NCBI RefSeq assembly: GCF_030811535.1
Contig: NZ_JAUSQX010000001.1
Location: forward strand, 496,001-560,000
Direction: 5' to 3'
Source of the DNA: Trueperella bonasi
GTDB lineage: Bacteria > Actinomycetota > Actinomycetes > Actinomycetales > Actinomycetaceae
Length of the DNA stretch: 64,000 bases
Under the pieces are notes generated by a model, which was not told where the DNA came from, made no database searches, and worked only from the letters and a program-made list of their open reading frames with translations. This document shows, piece by piece, positions 8,906 to 16,759 of this stretch. How positions within the stretch are numbered: position 1 is the first letter of the stretch; each line of letters begins with the position of its first letter. The translations under genes and the position numbers were made by a program.

Positions 8906-10048
8906 CTACTCCGCTTTAGCTTGGCCGAGAACGTCAGCAACCTTCTCATAGAGTTGCGCGGAGTTAACCTTTTCTGCAAGACCCTCGAATTCTCGGGCGA
9001 GATTTCCGGTCCCGAGCACGAAGGCTGCTTTGGGTTTCATTCCATAAGTCTCTTCGATTTCTCGAGCTTCTCGCGCAAGCGCATCTGCGGCGGCCTCTCG
9101 CCGACTTCCATTGCCCTGCTCCACAGGTTCCTCGAAGGCATTAACTAACGAGACTGGGCGAGTGTTCCGCACCGCAACGTACACCATTTCTGGAAGCGTA
9201 TTATTAGCGAAAGTATTTTGTTTGCCAGTGGGCATCGATTCAATAAAGGCCTTAATGAACATATTCGTTGCATCAACGGCCAAGTCCTCATTACCTAGAT
9301 TTGAAGCGAGAGCCTCAACGTTGACGGTGGCGTAGCGGTAAAGAGTTGAAGACATCATCTGGGTCGTACCAATCATTCCCGCGCCTGTTTCTTCCGCATC
9401 CTCAAGAACATCATCGACCGCTGTGTAGTAGTCAAACTCAGGTTGCGATTCATGAACTCCTAAAGCATGAGCCACTTGCACGGAAGCATCCACGTTGAAC
9501 GAAGGTGCATCAGCAAGCATGCGACCAAACATCGCTATATCAATCGAATGTTCAGTATCAAGAATGTCTTGAGCGTCTGCCTTCGTGATCTTGCCACCAT
9601 CAGCATCGATAATCGCCTTGGCCGCACGTTCGATTTGGTGGGGGCTGAGGAAGAGGAGCGCCGCCGTCGTCGGATAATTCTTTTGATCCTCTGCTTCTTC
9701 GTCATCCTTTGCGGGCTTCGCCTCGACTAGCTTAATGCCATTTTTGGCTCCGGGAGCTTTAAACAAGGCACGAACGCCATCGATCGCTTGGTCTTCACCA
9801 AACTCCGGTGCAAGCTCCAGAACTCTCTTAACTATTACCTCCGGAAGGTTCCGTGAGCGGAAGCCGACTGTATCGCTCCCCTTCTCGAGTTCAAAGTGCT
9901 TTCTAATGGCGCGTTTCCAAGACTGTGATGAGACGCGCTGACGCGGGACCCCTCCGAAAATAGCCGACTTCGGCGCCCCCGTGTCATCACGATTAATGAG
10001 GCTCGGTGGGACCGTATGAAGTGCGTGAATATCAACGATGAGTGTCAT
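8906..10048 (-). CDS. cas7: Cascade backbone subunit Cas7e (CasC/Cse4)
   Basis: A 380-residue Cas7, the RRM-fold subunit that polymerises along the crRNA with one subunit per 6 nt. The N-terminus MTLIVDIHALHTVPPSLINR and the GVPRQRVSSQSWKRA motif are diagnostic for the I-E subfamily. The start has a fair SD (AGGAGAAACC). A run of Lys/Asp/Glu around residues 108-120 is probably a surface loop. It sits between cse2 and cas5. Confidence 0.97.
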   Translation of the reverse strand: MTLIVDIHALHTVPPSLINRDDTGAPKSAIFGGVPRQRVSSQSWKRAIRKHFELEKGSDTVGFRSRNLPEVIVKRVLELAPEFGEDQAIDGVRALFKAPGAKNGIKLVEAKPAKDDEEAEDQKNYPTTAALLFLSPHQIERAAKAIIDADGGKITKADAQDILDTEHSIDIAMFGRMLADAPSFNVDASVQVAHALGVHESQPEFDYYTAVDDVLEDAEETGAGMIGTTQMMSSTLYRYATVNVEALASNLGNEDLAVDATNMFIKAFIESMPTGKQNTFANNTLPEMVYVAVRNTRPVSLVNAFEEPVEQGNGSRREAAADALAREAREIEETYGMKPKAAFVLGTGNLAREFEGLAEKVNSAQLYEKVADVLGQAKAE

Positions 10049-10069
10049 GGTTTCTCCTAAATATCTGTA

Positions 10070-10747
10070 TCAGTTTTCTGGTTCTTCAGTGTCTTTGGAT
10101 GCCGAGTAGGTACCACGCGCAAATTCGCGCCCCCAACGAAGCTGTATTCCGGCACGCTTTTTTGGATTCGCCAGTGAACGAAGATCGGATGCTAAGCGCC
10201 CATAGTCAAAGCCAAGATCGTTCGAACGCATGAGCGTAACGAGTGAACGAATGTGAACAAGCCGAGCACTCTCACTGTTTGCGAGTAGCATCGCATCAAT
10301 GCGTGGCTTAATAGATTTCGAAGCACTAATTGAATTCAGCGTGCCGCACGCCTGCGCGAAACTGACGTTGGTGACGTGAACAGGCTCTGAGGCTGACTGC
10401 ATATGCACTGCGAAGAGAGTGAGAGCTACGTAGGCGGCATACTCTGACGGGGAGGGCTCGTCACCTTTTCCTTCCAGTTTCTCGCTGAAGTCTTCCCCCA
10501 TGACAAAGAGAACATTGCCTAAAGCCAGCGGATTGTTCGCAAGATCCAAGCTAGCGTATCGACGCATTTCCGCGAGCGCGGCGCGAGCAGAACGATGGCT
10601 CTGCGAGTTCGGATCGGAAAAATAACCTCGTTGGAGGCGCTTGCACGTTAAATCAACTGCAGTCCCCAAGTGATTTTTTGACTTGTCTTCGTAGGCGACA
10701 GCTTCATCGCGCACTCCACCACCGAAATCCAGTTGTGTTTGCGTCAT
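10070..10747 (-). CDS. cse2: Cascade small subunit Cse2 (CasB, Cas11)
   Basis: A 225-residue helical small subunit of Cascade, which forms the belly of the complex and stabilises the R-loop. The FAVHMQSASEPVHVTNVSFAQ region and its place between cas8e and cas7 identify it; primary sequence is poorly conserved in this family. Its start codon overlaps the cas8e stop by 4 nt. Confidence 0.93.
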   Translation of the reverse strand: MTQTQLDFGGGVRDEAVAYEDKSKNHLGTAVDLTCKRLQRGYFSDPNSQSHRSARAALAEMRRYASLDLANNPLALGNVLFVMGEDFSEKLEGKGDEPSPSEYAAYVALTLFAVHMQSASEPVHVTNVSFAQACGTLNSISASKSIKPRIDAMLLANSESARLVHIRSLVTLMRSNDLGFDYGRLASDLRSLANPKKRAGIQLRWGREFARGTYSASKDTEEPEN

Positions 10748-12438
10748 GACATACGCTCCTTATTCTCACTTGTACCTTTGCTACTCGAATTGGTGGTTTT
10801 TGGAAGGTTCTTGTCCAAAGCCCATTGCAAAAATTGGTAGTAACTAGCTGCAGAAACCATGCGCCCTGAGGACTCCTCGCTCTGGTCCAGTACGCGTCCA
10901 ACAAATGCGCGAGGCCCGGCACCGCGTAATTCGATCTGCGCTTGCGCATCTATAACCGCGCGTACCTGAACTTGCCATTCCTTTGCCAAGTTCTCGACTT
11001 CCTCATTCACAATGGTGGCCTCCTCGTGTGAGAGCTGAGATAAATCCCGGAGCCAAGAATTGAACCGAGGTTCAAGATCGGCGAGAACACGATCTGTGCG
11101 TGAACTATCAAATTCATAGTCGCCGCCTGCGGCTAAGCGAAGATTCCCGGCGAATTGCCCCAGGGAAACAGCTGCCTTCATCGTGGCACCGGCGGCTTCC
11201 CTTATCTTTTGTCGAAGGTATCCGGCCTGCTCCATCAAAACAATGACAGGCATGCTCACCTGAGATGAGTATGTGGTCGAAACGGAGGAAGCCTGCGGCC
11301 CGTACTCGACAGACACGAGCTCTAAATTCAAAATGTCGGGTATCCCGTCAATTTCACGGCGAAGCTCGGAGAGCGCGTTTAGATTTCTTGGTCGTTTCGG
11401 AGCCTTTTCTTTATCGCTAAAACCGCCGTCAGTTTCCGAGACGACGAGTGCATCCAGAGCCTTCCAAAGTGTGCGATCAACGTCGTATGGCCTGGGATAA
11501 TAGACATCTCTGCCTTTTTTCGATTTGTTTGTCGAATATCGATACGGAGTCATCGGATCGCCAAAAACGTTGGCTCCAGCATCGGGAATCCGGTCACCGT
11601 TACAGACCACCACTCCGGTAACCCTGTCGCCTTCCACATGCAATCGCACACGGCGTGCCTGCCAGGTAGCTAAGTCAGCAGCGCCCTGCGGATACGGATT
11701 TTCACCAACAGTTAAACGAGCATCAGGGCCGTCAGGGGTTCGCTCCCACACTGGATGATCATCGGGATTCGTGATGGCCGAAGAAGGCGAGTTAAGAATG
11801 AGGGTGTCCAATAGGTTCTCGCCTAGAACAAGGGTTCCACCCGTCATGCCGGACCACCCTGTCCCGATCGGATAGCCCTTACCCCCCTTAACCCGCGAGT
11901 CTCCCACTGCCCCAGATTTAATTCCCGAATAATCGAAGGCCTGCACATAAATGAGCCACCTCGCCGCTTCATCGAGACTAAGTGAATCTCGATCCTTGCC
12001 TGCTCGCATAGTAAAGTAATCATCCTGCGATTCCGGAACAATCGTGCTGACGTGTTTGATTTCGCCTGAAGCTACGTGAAGATCTGCTACTTGCATAAAA
12101 GGATGGGAAACATCAGTGAGTTTAAAACGATCTTCATAGTCAAACAAGTAGGTAAGCACTGCATCATCCCTACCCGTCTGCATTAAGCTTTCACGCAAAT
12201 CTTCGAACCACTCGCCGTATTCGAACACCTCTCCCGGACCAACCCTTGTGTCTTTTTGATGAGCACGCCAGAAGATGGCCAGCAGAAGCCGAATAACCGC
12301 ATAATTCTGCGCAGGAGAATCACCTTGGATTAGGGCAAGCTCATGGGATCCGTCAAAAACACCACGGATGCTGGTCGAGACGGGACCTCCGTTGCAATCA
12401 ATAGCTTTAATCCACGGATCATCCAACAGGGAAAACAT
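10744..12438 (-). CDS. cas8e: Cascade large subunit Cas8e (CasA/Cse1)
   Basis: A 564-residue large subunit that reads the PAM and recruits Cas3. The start is put at ATG 12438 (MFSLLDDPWIKA, the family N-terminus), 6 nt after AAAGGAGA; an upstream in-frame ATG at 12501 would add 21 residues that do not fit. It is the first gene of the cas8e-cse2-cas7-cas5-cas6e-cas1-cas2 run, and the 249-bp gap before it contains its promoter and a candidate crRNA-like regulator. Confidence 0.96.
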   Translation of the reverse strand: MFSLLDDPWIKAIDCNGGPVSTSIRGVFDGSHELALIQGDSPAQNYAVIRLLLAIFWRAHQKDTRVGPGEVFEYGEWFEDLRESLMQTGRDDAVLTYLFDYEDRFKLTDVSHPFMQVADLHVASGEIKHVSTIVPESQDDYFTMRAGKDRDSLSLDEAARWLIYVQAFDYSGIKSGAVGDSRVKGGKGYPIGTGWSGMTGGTLVLGENLLDTLILNSPSSAITNPDDHPVWERTPDGPDARLTVGENPYPQGAADLATWQARRVRLHVEGDRVTGVVVCNGDRIPDAGANVFGDPMTPYRYSTNKSKKGRDVYYPRPYDVDRTLWKALDALVVSETDGGFSDKEKAPKRPRNLNALSELRREIDGIPDILNLELVSVEYGPQASSVSTTYSSQVSMPVIVLMEQAGYLRQKIREAAGATMKAAVSLGQFAGNLRLAAGGDYEFDSSRTDRVLADLEPRFNSWLRDLSQLSHEEATIVNEEVENLAKEWQVQVRAVIDAQAQIELRGAGPRAFVGRVLDQSEESSGRMVSAASYYQFLQWALDKNLPKTTNSSSKGTSENKERMS

Positions 12439-12469
12439 TGGATCTCCTTTCTTTACAGCACTTCTTTGC

Positions 12470-12517
12470 AATAAAAAGCATACCACAAGACTAATCTTCA
12501 AATGTTAATGAATTTAG
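12470..12517 (-). promoter_or_regulatory. cas8e promoter with embedded 18-nt target site
   Basis: On the minus strand an extended -10 (TGG then TATGCT, 12485..12477) lies about 40 nt before the cas8e ATG. The -35 position falls around 12500..12508 (TTAACA or AACATT, weak). Bases 12495..12512 cover this -35 zone and are the exact inverse complement of 12620..12637. Read on the minus strand, the site is preceded by AAA (or AAT, depending on how the handle is counted), an AAN-type PAM like those known for several type I-E systems. Promoter assignment is by eye. Confidence 0.55.
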
Positions 12518-12591
12518 GTTTCTATCGAAACGGTCCGATTTCACGTCCCGATTGCCATTATCACTCTTCAAGGTTGTATCGTAGGTGCCGA

Positions 12592-12660
12592 TATATCCCT
12601 GAAATTTCAGGGATGAGCCTTCATTAACATTTGAAGAGTTCCCTTCCCCGCGCAGCGGGG
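12592..12660 (+). ncRNA. Candidate crRNA-like cas-regulating RNA (CreR type)
   Basis: Three elements in order on the plus strand. The first is a pseudo-repeat at 12592..12619, containing the palindrome ATCCCTGAAATTTCAGGGAT and ending ATGAGCC, identical to the 3' handle of the array repeat; stem 6, loop 4, stem 6 as in the real repeat, with two compensated base pairs. The second is a guide from 12620, whose first 18 nt (TTCATTAACATTTGAAGA) match the cas8e promoter site. The third is a repeat stem CCCCGC, loop GCA, GCGGGG at 12646..12660. A weak promoter (TTGCCA at 12552, TGTATC or TATCGT near 12577) could start the RNA about 12588. No coding or terminator reading explains all of this. Transcription is not shown. 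Confidence 0.7.
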
Positions 12661-12687
12661 TTACTATCTGACCGCTAGGCGTGTCTC

Positions 12688-15582
12688 TTATGACTCCGGC
12701 GTGTCGCATGGCACCCCCGAATCCGAATTGTCCCGAGCAGGGGCATCATTGACCTGAACGACAAGGCCGACTTCTTCGTCGTAGGAAACAAGAAAACGAC
12801 CGAGCTCAGCTTTTCCAGACTCATCGAATCTCAGAGCTACTTGGCCACGAAGTATTCCTGACTCGCACCACTCACTAGGTGTCTGTGATTCCAGTGCACT
12901 AATAACCTCATCGAAATCACTCCCAGAGCGCGTCATTCGCGCCGGGAGTCGAACAGAACTAGCCCCAAGTTCAAGTGCCTGCTGGTAAGTAGGCAGAGCG
13001 CAGTCAAGTATTTCTCCGCTTTCGCCAAATGCTTTATAGCCGTGGTCGGTATCCCGAAGAGCGATGACTTCTACGCTAAACTCAGCATCACGCACTTGCG
13101 CAGAACCTCGTTGTTCATCACCCGGTCCAGGAGAATCATCGTGGACCAGATCGAAAAGCGCGTGGAGATTCGGCACGGTTGGTTCCGGAAAACGGAAGGT
13201 CTCTGCATTACGCGCAGACTTCGCCGTTGAATCCTCTCCAATACGGCACGCTTCGTCCCATCGTTCCTGCCACTCAACCGGAATCGTCGGGTTATCCGAA
13301 TACACGTCACGCACTAAGCTGGAGACATCTGAAGGTCTACGAATGACATCCGGCATATATGCCATCGTTGCCAACAAAAGTTTTTCGCCATAGATCGCCA
13401 CTGCGCCTCCATCAAACTCAGGCACATCCCGGTCGCGCTCTATGCCGCGAATGAAGATTTGAGGTACGCGCAATCCTTTAGGACGATCATCTTCAGGCCG
13501 CGAGTGCCGATGCAGACGGCCCGCACGTTGAATAATGAGATCAATCGGTGCAATATCCGTAACTAAAACATCGGCATCAATATCTAAACTCTGTTCAGCC
13601 ACTTGGGTAGCAACGATGACTTTTCGTAGAGGTCTCCCCTCACCTCGCTTTGTGGAAGGGCCGAGTTCAGCACGTAAAACATCCTCTTTCTCGCTCCGAT
13701 GAGACGCAATAAACGCAGAGTGATGGAGCTCGACCTCGTCGGGAAAGCTGTCGCGAAGATCTCGGTACGCATCCTGCGCCCTCTTAACTGTATTGCATAT
13801 GACAAGGGCAATTCCGCCTTCTTCGAGAAGACTCTCAAGGGTACTCGTTAAGGTTGAAATCTCATCATTGATGTGTTGAATAGAGATTTCGGCATCATCA
13901 GGACGCGGCGGGACGGCTATAGCTCTCATTCCCTCCCTATCAACCACACTAATCAACGGATAGGAGGGGACATCGAGACATTGAGCGACTTCATCCGGTT
14001 CTGCAATATGCATCGATCCGTAAGCCGATGCTAGCTTCTTCCTCTGTGCAGGAGGTAGAGTCGCTGACATGAGGATCACGCTGACCCCATAGCGAGAAAG
14101 CCATTGAAGAACTCGATAGAGATACTGAGACATATAGGCGTCGTAAGCGTGAACCTCATCGATAATGACGACTTTTCCTGCAAAGGCTACGTGCCGAAGC
14201 ATCGAGAATCGCACCTTCAATGCCATCATGAGCACCTGATCGATAGTGCCAACAACGAAATTTGACAGCAATCCCTTTCGAGAGCCCGACAACCACTGAT
14301 TCGCTACCAGATCGCCAATGTTCTCTTGACGATCTGACCCCTCAGAATTAGCGCGCGCTTCCTGCCAGTTCGCACCTTCATGCAGACTACGAAATTGCTT
14401 TGAGAGACGATTCTTCGAGTGCGCCAAGTACATGGAAGACACACTCCCACCCTGCGAACTACGGCGCGCCCAATCGATCACACGTTCAAGCAAGCCATTT
14501 GCTGTCGCCATCGTTGGTGCGCCCAAGAAAACACCTTGGGCGCCCGATTTCTGCCCAAGAACATGAGCAGCGGCAAGCCCAGCCTCAGTTTTTCCTTCAC
14601 CGGTAGGAGCTTCAATGATCATCAGAAGTGGACCGGATGCCTCCCGCGCAATCTTCACAGCAGCTTTCTGAACCGGACGTGCTTCTAAAGTTTTCTTCCA
14701 ATCGAACGTTCTACCAAAAAGTTCAGCTGTGTCATCTTCAGGCGCCACAGGTTCCCAAGGCTTTGGAAGGTCAATGGAGTCCATTGCGACGGCAAGTCGA
14801 TCTGGTTGAGGTATGATGACATCGTATGGGAAGGCATCCTCATTAGACGCAATCCAATCCGCCATAATCAGTAACCCAGTCATAAGCTGAGCGGCATCCG
14901 CGTATAGCTTTTTTACATCGCAAATGATCGCTCGAACCCCAGTCAAATCAGCCATCGAGTCAATTAACTCCCACGCGACATCATCGAATTTCGATGTGCG
15001 CCCTTCAAGCCGGTCCTCAGTCAAGTCCGTCGTTCTCGGCTCGGTAGTGAAACCATGATGGGCATCCACTACGGACGCAAGGCGAGCACTCACTCTCTTT
15101 GAAACAGAGTTTTCTAGAAGCCACTTTTTCAACAACCACGCCGAGGCAGTACCATGCGGAAGCTTCAGATCTGTTCCCTCTCCTTCCGGCCATTCAAGGG
15201 AAAGTCCGGCTTCCTCAATCGGCCGCAGTAGATAGAACGAGTCAGGACGGTGTTCAACAAGGCGCTGAAAGGACACCGTTGCTTTACCCACGTCGTGAAC
15301 ACCCGAGAAAAACACATAAAGGCGATGCACGCTTTCCTCTTTTACACCCCAACGTTCCACCATCGTGCGCTTCAAGGAATCCGAAACCCAGTTCTGCCAT
15401 AGCCAGTCCGCAACACAAGCGGTATCTATGAGATGTTGGGGGAGTCGCAGATACGCATCTTCGCTGCCGGATTTAGCCCACAGGGAATGGGCCTGAGGGC
15501 TCAGACTTTTCAGCCACGTCTCCGCTTGATCGGCAATATTCACGAGGGCCTCCTCAAGGTATGGTTTAACCGTCCGCTTCAT
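12688..15582 (-). CDS. cas3: CRISPR-associated helicase/nuclease Cas3
   Basis: A 964-residue fusion of HD nuclease and superfamily 2 helicase, which degrades DNA bound by Cascade. The HD part shows His50, HD at 97-98 (SGVHDVGK) and DAHHG at 173-177. The helicase part has Walker A APTGEGKT at about 325-332, then IIDEVHAYDAYM, LMSATLPP and QRAGRLHRH. The start is set at ATG 15582 (MKRTVKPYLEEAL), with GGAGG 11 nt ahead; a frame from 15678 would overlap the divergent gene. Cas3 is separated from cas8e by about 250 bp, so it probably has its own promoter in the divergent region. Confidence 0.95.
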   Translation of the reverse strand: MKRTVKPYLEEALVNIADQAETWLKSLSPQAHSLWAKSGSEDAYLRLPQHLIDTACVADWLWQNWVSDSLKRTMVERWGVKEESVHRLYVFFSGVHDVGKATVSFQRLVEHRPDSFYLLRPIEEAGLSLEWPEGEGTDLKLPHGTASAWLLKKWLLENSVSKRVSARLASVVDAHHGFTTEPRTTDLTEDRLEGRTSKFDDVAWELIDSMADLTGVRAIICDVKKLYADAAQLMTGLLIMADWIASNEDAFPYDVIIPQPDRLAVAMDSIDLPKPWEPVAPEDDTAELFGRTFDWKKTLEARPVQKAAVKIAREASGPLLMIIEAPTGEGKTEAGLAAAHVLGQKSGAQGVFLGAPTMATANGLLERVIDWARRSSQGGSVSSMYLAHSKNRLSKQFRSLHEGANWQEARANSEGSDRQENIGDLVANQWLSGSRKGLLSNFVVGTIDQVLMMALKVRFSMLRHVAFAGKVVIIDEVHAYDAYMSQYLYRVLQWLSRYGVSVILMSATLPPAQRKKLASAYGSMHIAEPDEVAQCLDVPSYPLISVVDREGMRAIAVPPRPDDAEISIQHINDEISTLTSTLESLLEEGGIALVICNTVKRAQDAYRDLRDSFPDEVELHHSAFIASHRSEKEDVLRAELGPSTKRGEGRPLRKVIVATQVAEQSLDIDADVLVTDIAPIDLIIQRAGRLHRHSRPEDDRPKGLRVPQIFIRGIERDRDVPEFDGGAVAIYGEKLLLATMAYMPDVIRRPSDVSSLVRDVYSDNPTIPVEWQERWDEACRIGEDSTAKSARNAETFRFPEPTVPNLHALFDLVHDDSPGPGDEQRGSAQVRDAEFSVEVIALRDTDHGYKAFGESGEILDCALPTYQQALELGASSVRLPARMTRSGSDFDEVISALESQTPSEWCESGILRGQVALRFDESGKAELGRFLVSYDEEVGLVVQVNDAPARDNSDSGVPCDTPES

Positions 15583-15689
15583 GGTGTCATGAGCCTCCGA
15601 CACTTTTTGTACCGGAAAGGAAATCCTCCACTTTTGATCGCATATGTTCGCAAGAACCCAATGACGAAAGAAACACATTGGAGACGCCG

Positions 15690-16097
15690 ATGAGCAGTAA
15701 TGATATTGAAGTAAAACGATTCGCCAAACTACTCAGGAAACTGCCTGAACACTTACCGATTTCTGAGGCGATGGAGCAGGCTGACCCACAGAAGACTAGG
15801 CGCTGGTGGTCCTCGCAACGTGAACACATGGCCACCTGGTTCGCTTCGCAAGCTACTACTGGCAAGGGAGCTTTTACCCGAAAAACACCGAACCGCTCAG
15901 CAAAGAAAACCTACAACCGGTTGCAAAGTCCTGAAGGAATAGTCTGGATTGCAGAAGCTCTGGGAGCTGAACCAACTCTCCTCAAGCAGGTGGTTGACGA
16001 AGCACTAAAAGTTCCGAGGCGCAGGCGCAGCGGCTTCATCCGAAAACATCTGCCGTGGGACCTTATTGCTCACTTAGCAAAACACCATCTGGAATAA
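15690..16097 (+). CDS. Small basic protein divergent from cas3, function unknown
   Basis: A 135-residue protein (MSSNDIEVKRFAKLLRKL) that I do not recognise. GGAG 6 nt ahead of ATG 15690 supports this start over the in-frame ATG at 15678. It is helical and basic, with a Trp-rich block (RRWWSSQREHMATWFASQ, about residues 38-55), a Lys/Arg/Thr-rich middle, and a basic C-terminus (VPRRRRSGFIRKHLPW). That composition would suit a nucleic-acid-binding protein, but this is inference. It shares the 107-bp divergent promoter region with cas3, so a regulatory or accessory link to the CRISPR system is possible. Confidence 0.7.
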   Translation: MSSNDIEVKRFAKLLRKLPEHLPISEAMEQADPQKTRRWWSSQREHMATWFASQATTGKGAFTRKTPNRSAKKTYNRLQSPEGIVWIAEALGAEPTLLKQVVDEALKVPRRRRSGFIRKHLPWDLIAHLAKHHLE

Positions 16098-16432
16098 AGC
16101 AATAACTTACCGCGGTCACAGCTTTAATCAAACAACTCTCACACAATGCCGTGAGGCGCGAACCCGGATTACCCCTTAGGGACGCCCCGAAAGCATGTAG
16201 AAACCGGCTATCCTTCCTGTTTCGGTAGGAAGTCCTCCCCTGGAGGACTTGTCGCCGTTTCGACCTTGAGACTACCGACGATTGTCTGCAGAATCAACGA
16301 AAAAGTGAGTACAGGCTCAATTGCGGCCGTTTGTTTCAGTTGCATGACCACTTGCAAGTCACAGCTACCATGCATAACCTAGTAGTGCGCATAACCAATC
16401 AGCCACCATACAGCCCACTGAAAGGCGTTTCC
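16098..16432. other. 335-bp intergenic region with several stem-loops
   Basis: No convincing gene. On the plus strand a cluster of pairings lies at about 16150..16250: a GGCG/CGCC closing stem around CCCCTTAGGG (16153..16183), then CTTCCT/AGGAAG (16213..16232), then AAGTCCTCC/GGAGGACTT (16230..16250). The last two overlap by three bases, so they could be alternatives. It does not match a riboswitch family I can name. The promoter of the PadR operon should lie in the last 100 bp. Confidence 0.4.
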
Positions 16433-16759
16433 ATGCGAGAGACCTCGTCACAGATGCGCAAAGGCACTGTGGAATTAGCGATCCTCACCCTGCTCGCACG
16501 CCGGGATTACTACGGCGGTGAGCTCGTGAATGCGCTCGCTGAATATCACGGCTTAGATTCAAGCTCTGGGACGGTGTACCCCATCCTCAAACGGCTTGCG
16601 AAGGCCCGCCACCTCAGCACGCGCTGGGAGGAATCGCCGGCAGGCCCGCCTCGTAAGTACTACACATTAACCGATAGCGGACGGAAACATTTGCATTCCT
16701 TGACTGCAAATTGGCACGCCCTACAAGCCGCACTTAACGCAATTCTTTCCAAGGACTAA
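16433..16759 (+). CDS. PadR family transcriptional regulator
   Basis: A 108-residue winged-helix repressor of the PadR type. The core MRKGTVELAILTLLARRDYYGGELVNAL, the SSGTVYPILKRLAKARHL helix-wing and RKYYTLTDSGRKHL are characteristic. The start at ATG 16433 follows AAAGG at 7 nt; a longer frame from 16331 would add an unlikely 34 residues. It heads a plus-strand operon with a DUF5808-like protein and an ABC exporter. PadR proteins of this layout usually repress their own operon and respond to compounds or envelope stress. Confidence 0.92.
   Translation: MRETSSQMRKGTVELAILTLLARRDYYGGELVNALAEYHGLDSSSGTVYPILKRLAKARHLSTRWEESPAGPPRKYYTLTDSGRKHLHSLTANWHALQAALNAILSKD

Noticed and set aside
12595-12660. 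The two hairpins as simple terminators of cas3
   Set aside because: Neither has a U tract in the cas3 direction, and termination would not explain the array handle ATGAGCC, the equal stem geometry or the 18-nt match to the promoter.
12491-12709. 72-codon minus-strand frame between cas3 and cas8e
   Set aside because: It overlaps the end of cas3, has no SD, and its sequence is that of the hairpins and the target site.
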